The notes under the pieces: model-generated
What the model saw: the letters and a program-made list of their open reading frames with translations, nothing else
Database searches by the model: none
What the model was told of the DNA's origin: nothing
Program-made: the position numbers and the translations under genes
Origin: Larix kaempferi
Lineage: Eukaryota; Streptophyta; Pinopsida; Pinales; Pinaceae
DNA: 64,000 nucleotides
Direction: 5' to 3'
NCBI GenBank assembly: GCA_027924585.1
Contig: BSBM01000643.1
Span: forward strand, 19,207,001-19,271,000
Part shown: positions 33,212 through 43,138 of the stretch, piece by piece
How positions within the stretch are numbered: the first letter of the stretch is position 1
Layout: every line of letters begins with the position of its first letter

Positions 33212-33285
33212 AGGGTGCTAGCTCAATGGTAGAGCACCTACCTAATTATAGGCAGGAGATTGGTGGTTCGATTCCTCCGTACCCT
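33212..33285 (+). tRNA. tRNA-like pseudogene, unit 1
   Basis: 74 nt fold as a cloverleaf: acceptor AGGGTGC with GTACCCT (one G-U), D stem GCTC/GAGC, T arm GGTGG-TTCGATT-CCTCC with a T:T mismatch. The pol III boxes are good: A box TAGCTCAATGGT (33219-33230) and B box GGTTCGATTCC (33265-33275). The anticodon arm is 20 nt rather than 17, and its likely ancestor CCTGCCTA-ATTA-TAGGCAGG pairs as an 8-bp stem with a 4-nt loop, so there is no normal anticodon loop. It is a tRNA-like or SINE-head sequence rather than a working tRNA. It lies just inside the CACTA right subterminal region. Confidence 0.6.
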
Positions 33286-33290
33286 ATCAT

Positions 33291-33661
33291 AAATTAGTGA
33301 CTAAGAAAATGACTAAATTCGCATATATACGACTATTAGTAGCCAATTTCCAGTATCTTAGAGCATGACTAACATTTAGTCATATTTAGCTTAGTCATTA
33401 ATATGTTATCATCTAGTAGTTTATTTAGTCGTATATTTGGTAATTAATTGTGACAATCAATGACTAAATCAATGAGTATCAATGACTAAATCAATGACTT
33501 AATCAGTGACTATCAATGACTTAATCAATGACTATCAATGACTAAATCAATGACTAATAAGTCAACCAATTAATGACTAGTGAAATACAACTAGAGATAA
33601 GATAATGGAAATCGGATACTATTAGTCACCGACTCAAAAATAGTCGTTTATAGTCGAATTT
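33291..33661. repeat. CACTA right subterminal repeats, unit 1
   Basis: Starts TTAGTGACTAAGAAAATGACTAAATTCG, text like the left terminus. At about 33455-33575 it contains an array of 11-13-bp units of the type AATCAATGACTA. CGACTATAAACGACTA-type phrases (read on the minus strand) match the left subterminal zone. Confidence 0.7.
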
Positions 33662-33691
33662 TAGTCATTAATTCCTCATTTTGTACTAGTG
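33662..33691 (-). repeat. CACTA right terminal inverted repeat, unit 1
   Basis: Reverse complement starts CACTAGTACAAAATGAG and matches 1786-1815 at 28 of 30 positions. Confidence 0.8.
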
Positions 33692-33694
33692 GGA
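33692..33694. repeat. Target-site duplication GGA, right of CACTA
   Basis: Matches 1783-1785. The gag reading resumes here as (G)D-T-H-T-S-T-A-G. Confidence 0.6.
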
Positions 33695-34050
33695 TACACA
33701 CACGTCAACCGCTGGAAGATATCCAAGAAGAAGATATAGAATTTTTCCTCATAGGGAAACCCTATCTCGATCCACTCGAATATCACAAAAGGAAACATAT
33801 TAAATAAGAGAAAAAGGACTACGTTTTGGTTGTAATAAAAAATGGTCCAAAATGACATAAATGTCAATAAATATTTTTTGCACTTTGGAGAAAAATAATG
33901 AGGAAATATAGGAATCCACACAAATGGGTGAGGAATAAATTCAAAATCAACAACAAGAAGGAAAAGATGTAGAAATTTTGCACAACATAGATCCAAATAG
34001 GTGTGAAATATTACTTCACCGACAAAAGACTAGAAAATAACCTCAATTGT
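33692..34050 (+). pseudogene. Gag of gypsy element A, 3' half, unit 1
   Basis: The frame continues the text broken at 1785: THTSTAGRYPRRRYRIFP, then IREKGLRFGCNKKWSK and a short acidic stretch with ESTQMGEE. The G-L-x-F-x-C-x2-K-W-x-K text is a degenerate version of the gypsy gag zinc knuckle (a first Cys and the terminal H-K-C are lost). Stops interrupt it. Together with 963-1785 it identifies the insertion target of the CACTA element. Confidence 0.55.
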
Positions 34051-34432
34051 TTTGATAATAGATCTAGATAGGAGGTAAATTCCATAGCATTAAACTTAGT
34101 ATGGGATAATATAATCTATGAAGCCTCGTGTATGATATTCCCATTGGAAGAGTAGATTTTATTGTAGGGATTCAATGCTTGACAACCTGTTATAGCTGCC
34201 ACCACCCTCCACGGTATTTTCTTGAAAGCATGAGGCCCATCCTTTTAAACACAACTTTTTGTGTGATTCATTCTTTTAGTTTCTCCATAAAATGAGTCTA
34301 GTACTGATTGAAGTTAACGGTTTCCTAAAAATAGTGGTACTTAGAAAATTTTCCAATTTTTTGGCCTTTTTTTTACGTTTCGGTGACTTCTTTAAAAATC
34401 TCCAAAAAATTGGAGGATATTTCAGTTTTCCA
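34051..34432. other. No recognised gene, unit 1
   Basis: AT-rich sequence after the gag remnant, with no coding motif seen. It may be internal gypsy A sequence or an LTR. Confidence 0.3.
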
Positions 34433-34620
34433 GCGAAACATCGGTGGAGTTTTGTAAGACTCTCCGAAACAGGTTGGAATACTTCTGAAGTTTACACCGA
34501 AACACCAGAGGATTTTGTAAATCTCCCCGAAACAAGTCGAATTTTTTTTTAGTTTTTTTTCCAAAACATTAGAGAGCTTTTCCAAATTAATCCGAAACAT
34601 TTAGAATTTTGTGGAATAAT
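34433..34620. repeat. Degenerate 31-33-bp tandem repeat with CCGAAAC core, unit 1
   Basis: The motif (C)CGAAACA or a close variant occurs at 34433, 34464, 34497, 34527, 34561 and 34592, spaced 30-34 bp. Intervening sequence is diverged. The unit-2 copy is at about 52770-52950. Confidence 0.65.
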
Positions 34621-35600
34621 GCCAAAATTTCAGTAGAAGTTGTTAATCCCCTTCGATGTGTCACCTTTTTCCTAATTGTTTCCAAACTATTAACTTTGAA
34701 ATTTTTGTGAGGACCAAGTCTTGTTGAGTTTTGGAAAAGTGATCAAAGAAAGTACCTAGCTCTCCGGATTTATGGTTTTGTCTCCGAAGCGTATCGGTGA
34801 GATTTACTGAATTCTCTGCTAAAGTATATCGGCAAACGATTAGAATTGACACTGATACATTTCAACAAGCTTATGATTTTGTCACCGATGCATTTCACAA
34901 AAGATATTGATTTTACTCCGATATGTGTCGTATTGAGTTATTTTATAATTGCTGAAGTGTTTTCTAAAGCTTTAGTGAATGATAAAAACACTCTTTCAGC
35001 TCATTTTAAGTGTGTTACTTAGGGTTTTTGGGAATTCCTTTTATACCCAAACCTCGTTCGCAAGCTCTCGTTCATCCTATTTAACGTTGTTGCATCCTCC
35101 GCGACACCTAGAAGAGGAATATAGTCCATCTCGACTACAAACTACTCAATGCATTTTTCATCTATCTAGGTAAGCATTTTTTGTCCTCATCCTGGTCGCT
35201 TTTCCACTTGTCCTTCAAGGATTTGTTTCATATAAGATGAAAACATAATTGGATGCTAGTATCAACCAACTTTTCTTGGTTTCTTCTCTTTCATTGGCTG
35301 GTTAAAACCCATTAAAACCCCAGGTATTTGGCTTCCTATTTGTAATTGTGTTTTAAAATCCCTAATGCTTACCCAATGTTATTCAAATACTGTGAGGAAA
35401 ACATTGTCTAAACCCTAGATTTTAGATATGTTCCTCAGGCACATTTTTGTTCAAAAGAGTCTTAAACCATGATAGCTTTGGCAACATGCATATTGCTTGC
35501 ATTTTTGGCTATGGTATTCATGACTTCCTTGAGACGGGATAGTGTGCTATGCCCTGGCAAGAGATTAAGCATTTGAGCTTTAGGAGCATTGTTCATTGAA
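34621..35600. other. No recognised gene, unit 1
   Basis: Mixed AT-rich sequence. A piece at 34970-35170 with TTTATACCC and a following AGGTAAGCAT could be an LTR leader with a splice donor, but nothing firm can be said. Confidence 0.25.
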
Positions 35601-36329
35601 TTTTGTTTACAGTAATTTCTTGTTTTCTTGAATTGCATCTAGTTAAAGTTTTGATGGAGTCTATGCCACAAAATGATACTTCTTTTGTTTCATAGGATCC
35701 AAAGATGTCAAAAAGGGCTCTGAAGCATACCGCTAAGGTAAGATTGGGTACCCCTTGGGAACCATCCCGGGTTACTTCCATTACCAGAATCTTTTCTTCT
35801 GGAATGTTCTTATTCATGGAATGTTTCTCAACATGTACCTTATCTTTATCCTCCCAAATATCTTGGAACACATATCACTTGGATGAGGAGTATCCTTTGA
35901 ATTTTGTATGTGCTTAGCAATATTTTCCATCTTTTTATCCATATGTTCCATCAACTTTTCCTCTAAATGAACTAAAAAATTGTTTTCAAAGACCCTTTCA
36001 TATTTTCCTCCATATTTTTCATAAACTTCCCCTTTAAATTAACTAAGTAAATGGTTTCCATAGATCCTTTAATCATATGTTCCAACTAGGACACTCGAAA
36101 AAATAGGTCTTCCCTTTCATCGTATGTTGAGGATGAGTCCTCTAGTGGTTTGAGTGGAGTGTGATTTTTTCCACTTCATTTAGGTGGAATTTTGAAAAAT
36201 ATATAAAGATATCACACCCTATATTTCAACTCAAATAAATCATTCTACTAAAAATTATTCAAATTTAAAATGGCGTACCTTTTTCAAACCTTGATTAGAA
36301 GATTGTTTTCTGGCCGACTTGGAACTCAT
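35600..36329 (-). pseudogene. Gag-like N-terminal region of minus-strand gypsy element C, unit 1
   Basis: A minus ATG at 36327-36329 opens MSSKSARKQSSNQGLKK. Further on, across frames, come LEHMIKGSMETIYLV, KGKFMKNMEENMKGSLKT, EEKLMEHMDKKMENIAKHIQ and then PEEKILVMEVTRDGSQGVP. The repetitive helical, charged pattern is like the coiled N-terminal region of some gypsy gags. It follows a primer-binding site at 36859-36870 in the right orientation. Several stops and frameshifts. The family is inferred from context. Confidence 0.4.
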
Positions 36330-36858
36330 GTAAATCTGAAATTTTGTCTCCTCTAGGTATAAAACTTCAGCTTGTTATAACCTTATGTGTCCTCTTTCCA
36401 ACACCATAGGTCTGACCTAATTTTCATGTGCCAGTAAAAATTTATTGCAAATCTTCTAATACTTCTTATTTTTGGTCCTTTGAAAAGAGAGAAATTGTAC
36501 AATATTCCACGTGTCTACTATTTCGGATCTAAGCCTCAAAACTCTATAAAGGATATTGTGGTTTGTCTTCTTTCTGATGCAATAGGTTTTACTCTATTTG
36601 GATCTCACATGCCCAATAAATGACCTTTCTCCCCAAAACACATGTTTTAGACTAGTTTTTGTGCTAGTCAGAAACCCTATCTTCCATAGAAAATATCTCC
36701 AAACCTATAATGGATCGAGATCTTAAAATTTCATCACAATTATTTCGACCTTTTTTCTATATGGGTTTTAAGTCTCTCTCTTTGAAACCTTGTAGAAAAA
36801 ATCTTATAGTGCAAATTCCAAGATGACCTGTTTTGAAGAAACCAGTCCCAAGGAAAGA

Positions 36859-36870
36859 GCTCTAATACCA
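36859..36870 (-). other. Primer-binding site of gypsy C, unit 1
   Basis: Minus-strand TGGTATTAGAGC, one mismatch from the initiator-tRNA-Met site. The unit-2 copy is at 55199-55210. Confidence 0.6.
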
Positions 36871-36872
36871 AA

Positions 36873-37300
36873 TGATATGCAACAAATTTCCAAAATATCA
36901 TGAAAATTGAATAAATATATCAAAAAGAGTACTACATTCCTTTAATGAATAAAATGTATGAATAGAAATCCTCTTCAAGGGGGAAACCTCCTTAAACAAT
37001 GTACTAAGTGCATAAGACAAGACAAGACAAGATTCTCCAACTCAAAAGGTCTCCTTCTTATATATAAGAGAGTAAGAGGTACAATTCCAACTAATAGACC
37101 CAAATTGAAGTGCACAAGACAAGAAAAGGCAGGATGATCAAAATGAAAATTTATCATTCCTATATATAGGAGACTAAGAGGTACAATTCCAACTAACTAA
37201 CCCAATCTGACATAACTAATATAACCATACTAATGATAATTACAACTAATGGACCAAACAAACATCAAAACTAATGCAATGTGACCCATATAAGGGGAAA
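36873..37300 (-). repeat. LTR of minus-strand gypsy C, unit 1 (left edge firm, right edge approximate)
   Basis: On the minus strand the segment ends ...GCATATCA just before the primer site. It holds a TATATATAGG promoter-like motif and a repeated AAGAGGTACAATTCCAACTAA phrase (about 37073 and 37169). The unit-2 copy is at about 55213-55640. The distal end was not pinned down because no partner LTR was found. Confidence 0.4.
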
Positions 37301-37769
37301 TGTGTGCACATTTAGGGATTAAAATTTTCTCAGGTACATCATTAATAGGTTCAGGCTATTTTTTCTTTTGTGCGCTTATCCTTGGAGAACCATGCACCTG
37401 CTTCGAACTTGTAGATCATTTTGCTTGCTACTTCTTCTGCTTCGGAGTAGTCAATATTTCCACATTTGAATCTGGATTCCATTGATATTCCTCATTCCAA
37501 TCCATCATAGCTTTATTACTGTCTTCCCCTGTCACATAAAATGGTAATAACTTTGTTCTACTAGAGAAATGTGCACGCGGTGAGATAAAAGAAATATGAT
37601 TATTAAATAAAAAGACAAAACATACTCATATTTATTGATTAAGCTTGAAGGGATCTGGTATGAATCAGTCGAATCTTGAATCATGTTAGTATACCCACAT
37701 TTAAAGACCAAATTTGTCTCTTGTTGCTTCTCATCATATTTACTCAGCTACCAAATATTAAATTTAGGG

Positions 37770-38334
37770 GCTGAAAACTCCTATGTTACCTCTATATCAT
37801 AAGTTTTACCTTTGAGTAACCCGAGAAGTTTCCATTCAATCATGCTGATCAACAATAATACCCACTTGAAATGTAAATATTTTCCTACATCACGTGTGTC
37901 CAAACAATCCCATATGAATTCATCCAACAAATATTGTTCCCAATTCATTTTATTCAATGAGTGCAACACTAAGATGCAAATAAGATTCCCACATGGCATT
38001 CATCCTTATGACATTTCCTTTCTACTTTTCCTAAAATCTGTGTTACAAGCTTGACCTGCTAGTTTGTGATCACCAATATAACTGATCCTCTTTTACCCCT
38101 ATGAGTGCCATATTTTGCATGGACTTCCTCTAGTTTCATATCCCTAGCTGCAATCACTTCAGCTGGATCCTCTCCCACATGTGACAATCTTGAGACTTTC
38201 CGAATCACATCCATATAAATTGGATAGGGTTTATCCAACCATGTCTCTACACCATGGAATTGACTCAATAAGAACCTTATAAAATCTGTAATACTTGGAA
38301 TTATTCCAAAATGCAGAACATCTAAGAGAGACAT
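37770..38334 (-). pseudogene. Unrecognised repeat-borne ORF, unit 1
   Basis: On the minus strand, 38334-38059 is open: MSLLDVLHFGIIPSITDFIR, then YPIYMDVIRKVSRLSHVGED, PAEVIAARDMKLEEVHAKYG and THRGKRGSVILVITN. After a stop the text continues with EQYLLDEFIWDCLDTRDVGK and YLHFKWVLLLISMIEWKLLG. This looks like an ORF that recurs in gymnosperm and other plant repeats, with a LTGLP-GEDP-like part followed by a hydrophobic FHYSWLL-I-like part. I cannot assign a function. It lies between the gypsy C LTR and the integrase remnant. Confidence 0.4.
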
Positions 38335-39185
38335 AATCCCTTATTTGAAAATATTACACAACCAGGGTTTTGGAACCACAATCTCAATATCATCATATTC
38401 AACTACAACCTCAACATAATTGCTTTCTTCCAATTTAGGGGAACTCTCTGTATCTTGAATATTAAATTCCAAAAATTTATTGACTGCACCTTCCCAAGTA
38501 TCTTACATTGAATATCCACTCGATGATCAATCTCGACAATAGGAATTTATGCCTCCTTCACTAGTTTATCCTTCAGCCTCACTTTGTGTTTTAAACAAAT
38601 GAGATGATCAAATATATTTAAACAACTACCACAATTTCACACTACAACTCAAAGATATCATTCGCAAGATCCACAATCATTATTCAAACACTCAATGCAA
38701 CCGAATAAATATTGTGGCCCACAAGATTCTCCTTTAAAATATTTTTGCAATCCGTTAAAAATATATTGTCCTTAACCCTCACTCCAAACATTAAATGTTT
38801 CTTCAACCCGATGTGATCTATGAAATATTATTACTGACTCATTCCATTGTAACTTTGATCTTCTCATTATTTCATTCATTGATCCACTTTACTAGGAAAT
38901 CTCATTATTGGCCACTTTATCCTAAAGATGTGATGAAATGTACTTATTTCTTTTTCAAATTTCAAATTTACCCTACTTTACGATAATCAACAGTCAAAAC
39001 TTTCCATAAAAGAACTTAAATAACCTCCTTCTCTAACTAAATACCTCCTACTTTCCCTATAATGTACATAACTATCAATCATTTCCTTAGATTCCATACC
39101 TCTGATCCCTACGGGATATAATACACCTTCAATCAACTTCTATTAATAAATCCTTTCAATGGATCACCATATAAAGTCTGCAACT
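38335..39185. other. No recognised gene, unit 1
   Basis: AT-rich, with short frames only. By position it is part of the minus-strand repeat carrying the neighbouring ORFs. Confidence 0.25.
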
Positions 39186-40046
39186 TTACAACTCTAGCTT
39201 ATGTAATGTAAGCAACACAAAATAGTACCATCCATCGCATGCACAACTTTCCCAAGTGTTTAATATATCTTCTATCATAAAGTAGTACCAAAGATCCAAG
39301 TTCAAGTTCATGCTTTCAAATATTTTTGTCATGCCATGCCTTTTTTCTATGCTTTTCCACCTGTTGACTATTATCGACAAGTAACATGTCTTCCTCTAAA
39401 TCCATCAAGCTCTGCAATTGACATTGTAATGATTCATCATTGGTCATGTTTGTAGCAAGTGTAATGCATAAACTTGGAACTACAAAATCCACCAACATCA
39501 AAACTTATTTCCCATGGACTAATCAAAATGGTGTGAATTTTGTTAGTCTCTTGCAAGTAGTCCAATAAGACCATAAAACTGTTGGAATTCTCTGGTCCTA
39601 GTCATCCCTTTCAACATTACAAATATTTGTCAATGAGCACTCCAATGCTTTATTGAACACTTCAACCATCCCATTAGCTTGTGGATGATAAGGTTTACCC
39701 TTTTGATGATGAACCATAAATACCTACATCAACTCATGAATAGTAACATTTAAAAAATGTGTACCATGATCACTCATCAAAATTTTAGGACAACAAAACC
39801 TGGTGATGATATTTTCAAAAATAAAATGCACAACAACTTCAGTTGTACATTCTTTCACTGTCACTGCTTCTTCCCAATGTGTCAAATATTATGTTGCTAT
39901 GATAATATATATTGTGCCAAACCTTTTTTCTAGTGGATTAATTGGTCGCACAAAATCGATAGTCCAATCTTCAAGTGGATTCAACACAGTAACTGGAACC
40001 AACAACAATTCATCGTACGTTGATGTCTTTCCTATGCATTAGCATA
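39186..40046 (-). pseudogene. Ty3/gypsy integrase, minus strand, unit 1
   Basis: Reading from 40046 downward: a core with DWTIDFV (first Asp), LMSDHGTHFLNVTI (second Asp), a TAG at 39724-39726 where unit 2 has CAG, then [20 protein letters not shown] (catalytic Glu). The C-terminal part includes LATNMTNDESLQCQLQSL and a WHDKN block, then a LGSLVLLYD-like piece near 39300. It would integrate element DNA. Frameshifts occur upstream of the second Asp. The frame is cut on its N-terminal side by the tandem-unit junction at 40053/40054, so the RT part is missing. Confidence 0.7.
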
Positions 40047-41628
40047 CCTCACATCTTTTTCCTCTTTTTTTATATTTTTATTCCCTTTTTAGAGTGTTTT
40101 TTCTATTTTGGAGGAATTTTGGATTATTTTGGGGGGAAAAGGGGTTTTTTGGCCTTTTGGAGGCTTTTTAATAGGATTTTTAGGTTCTGGAGGTAAATAT
40201 GGTAGGAAATATGGACAACTGAGTCATGTAATGGGGTAGATGAGGTAGTGAGCACTTTTTGGGTGTTAACAATTGGTGCAACTTATGTCAGTGGTGTTAG
40301 TGCAGGAGTTTCTAACACAACAGGAGGAAATGTTCTGCTAACTGCAGCTATGTTTTCTGCTAGCAACACTACATCTACATGCAATTTTTCAGTCAGTGGT
40401 ATTAGGAACAGCTTCTTCGATGGAAGTGTCACAAATGCTACAGTTTTACAAGCTCAACTACTCAATTCTTTCATCCAGCAACCTAGTTTTCCTTTCTCTA
40501 TATCACTCGCTCTCTTTTGAACATCATACAATGGGCCTCTGGTACAACAACAGGTTCATGGTTCAATCGTGAGCAATATTTCTGACAGACAAACACTTTA
40601 TTATTTTTTTAATTTTCTAATTTATCAATGAGATTTCGTCTTATGGAAATCTGTTCTTATAACAATGCACAATATTTTGAAGGTGCCTCATATTTATAAT
40701 CACCCATTCTATGAATCTCATATGATGTCTCAACAATTAGCTAATACAACCTCAATAACCACTAGTCAAAATGACCCAAAGAATTCTCAGGGTCTTTGCA
40801 GTCTTCCTCCCTCAGAATCTTCCTAGCTGCAACATCAACAGGCATTATCATCATCACAAGATGGATCTGTATCACAAAATTCAAATCATACGAATGAAAA
40901 GATCATTCCAGCAGATAGCAGATTGGCTGCAAAACTGCAGCTTGCAATGGTTCAAAGTAATGCATATGGCCAAAACTTTCCTTTAGGGCAGGTCTCAAGT
41001 TTGAATTCTCAATCTACAGTAGTAGCTAGTTGCACGCATGCATTGCCAGTTCAGTCTCAGGATTTTGGCTTGATGACAACCTTTGGAATAAAGCAAACAG
41101 GAAAAATGAAACAACAATAAGAATCACATTTACAGTCCCAACAACAGCTAACAACACAAGTACAAAAACCACAGAAAGCATATCTCTCCACACAATATCA
41201 TGCAACTGCTCCTGGTTTGCAAACACAATCAAAAGAATTTGACTCTAAATCACAACCATCTTCAATGAATATTAATATAAATAGATGGCTTAATAGTCCC
41301 GATTTGAGGCTACCTGTTGTTGCACCAATAATAGCATCTCCATGACAGACAGGTCAGAGAGCATGGTTGATCATGCAAGAGGGCAGATTCCATCCCAAAA
41401 TACTATCCAGAACCAAGCAATCTTTGGACAATCTCACCAATATAGCATGCCTGGTAGTCACAATCAACAGAAGCAACAACAACAACTGGAACTACGAGAG
41501 AGAGTGGTAACAAATGCAGTTGTAGATGGTGGGATAGCCAACAATGACAGAAGCTATGGTAATGGTGGTCACGAAGAAAACCAAAAGGCATCTGCTAAAA
41601 GCAATTTGGACAAATCAAATGTATTAAG

Positions 41629-41633
41629 GTGTG
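41629..41633. repeat. Target-site duplication GTGTG, left of the 4-kb insertion
   Basis: GTGTG here and at 45673-45677. Units 1 and 3 have a single copy at the empty site (AAGGTGTGAATGGG). Confidence 0.9.
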
Positions 41634-41975
41634 TGTTAAGTCAGTAAATTTTTCTCCATTTTTGATTTATTTTCTCCAGTTTTGGTTTGCTTTTCAATCT
41701 ACCTCAGTTAAATTTTTGGTTTTAAGTTTTAGTTTTAGTCTCCTTAGAAACTCTATGGGTGATTGAATAAGTTTTGAGCCCATTGTTTTTAGGTTTTATT
41801 TGATTTTTGTTGATCTTTTATATTTTAAAGGGGGTTAAAGAAGGTCATATTTTCAAAAGTTGATTCATTAATGTGTTTAGAGAGCAGTTAGACTTGTTTC
41901 TTAAACCAAGTAACTTTTAAAACCTCCGACAAATTAGCAGAAAGTTGAAAAACTGCGAAATTCTGGCATGGCAGC

Positions 41976-42039
41976 TATTCTTGTAGCGCTAGACAAAATT
42001 TTAACAAAGGGCGCGCTACAAGAATATCGCGGCCCTTTG
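41976..42039 (+). other. Interleaved inverted repeats in the 4-kb insertion leader
   Basis: TATTCTTGTAGCGC (41976-41989) is perfectly complementary to 42013-42026. CAAAGGGC (42005-42012) is perfectly complementary to 42032-42039. The pairs interleave (A-B-A'-B'), so as RNA they would form either of two alternative hairpins. A true pseudoknot is sterically doubtful because only 5 nt would span the 14-bp stem. Confidence 0.6.
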
Positions 42040-43138
42040 TTTTTTCAAATTTCAAACAGATTTCAATCATGATTGCAGTATGTGAGTGACTAATCGCCTT
42101 GTGTGAGTGTTTTAACACGTGTTTACTGTAGTTTAAGCATGATTTTAGCTGGTTATCAGTCACGAAGTAGAGCAGGCTCATCATTGCATATTATGCGGAA
42201 TCAGTTGGACAAAAACCAGCAAATCCCGGTCTAAGCTGTGAAATTTCTCTTTCTACACGCATTATTATAGGAGAGGAATGTTCGTGAAGAAGAGTTAACT
42301 GCTAAAAAGGTGGATTGTGTTGTTGTGAAGAGAAGACAGTGTTTTTAACGCCAGCGAGAATTAGGGCTTCCAAATTCATTTACCAGCAGTCAAAGAAATG
42401 ATATGAAGACACCTATTATCATAAGAAGAGACCGTTGATACCCCAAAACGAATCTTTAAGCCACGACAGATGAGTAATTGACAGGTTTGAATGGCAGTGT
42501 TTTTTGGCTAGGGCGAATATATTGCAGACAGTGGTGTTTTTGTTCTCTCCTCTCATGCTATCAGTCTCCAGTTGGTCAAATAAGCCTGTGGTTGATGTTA
42601 TGCTGGCAAATCTGAAGCAGTGAGAGTTTTAGGGCTTGAAAATCTAGACTGGTTGATACACAGAGATTAAAGTGAAAGACTGATATAAAACAGCCATATT
42701 CATTGACAGTTTTCAATCTCATTGAACAGTCTGAACACTGAATTTGATCAAAGTTCTGTATTCTATGATGTGAATCAGTTTATAATAAGGAAGGAGTTTA
42801 TGTCTGAAGACATATCATACTACTTGTCTCCTTAACCCTAAAACGAGGAGTTTGAGTGGCTTATATTCTGAAACGGTTCGACATTATGCCTGATGGTGCA
42901 TTTTGAAATTAAGCAGTGCTATATTGTTCTTATAACAGTTTTCATCTATGATCGATCTTATCTCACAGTTTATCTATCCATAGACCTAGTTGTATGGTTG
43001 AGATAAGGGAACGTTGAACTTGAAGGCCTATCCAGGAGTGTGTAGCAAATTTTGAAGGAGCTCAAAGCACAAGAAACTAGTTTACAAAACATTTTTGAAA
43101 CCTAAAGCCAGACTGTTTCTGTTTTCTGAAAGAAGAAT
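42040..43138 (+). other. Leader of the 4-kb insertion
   Basis: No other ORF or primer-binding site was recognised between the hairpins and the ATG at 43139. Confidence 0.4.

Larger units (their letters stand above)
1786..33691. mobile_element. CACTA (En/Spm) element, large composite with nested insertions
   Basis: The left end at 1786 starts CACTAGTACAAAATGAG. The reverse complement of the right end, reading back from 33691, starts with the same 17 bases, and 28 of the first 30 positions agree. Both termini are followed inward by dense TGACTA/TAGTCA subterminal motifs, a hallmark of CACTA elements, which bind transposase there. The flanking triplet is GGA on both sides (1783-1785, 33692-33694), the 3-bp target duplication expected for this superfamily. 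The host sequence on both sides is one split gypsy gag whose reading continues across the junction (NRD then THTSTAG). No transposase gene is recognised inside, so the element looks non-autonomous. The cargo consists of gene fragments plus later copia and gypsy sequence. The main doubt is whether rearrangement joined ends of two insertions. Confidence 0.65.
25785..40053. repeat. Tandem unit 1 (14.27 kb)
   Basis: The sequence from TCTTTTTCCTCTTTTTTTAT at 25785 recurs at 40054 and 58396 and is followed in each case by the same order of features. Unit 1 ends where CATTAGCATACCTCACA meets the start of unit 2; the same join occurs before unit 3. Unit 1 lacks the 4-kb insertion. Confidence 0.95.

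Noticed and set aside
33212-33285. Functional tRNA gene
   Set aside because: The anticodon arm is 20 nt with no normal 7-nt loop, the T stem has a mismatch, and the unit-2 copy has lost the B box.
33455-33575. Regularly spaced short repeats resembling a CRISPR array
   Set aside because: The units are 11-13 bp without unique spacers, in plant nuclear DNA, beside a CACTA terminus. They are subterminal repeats.
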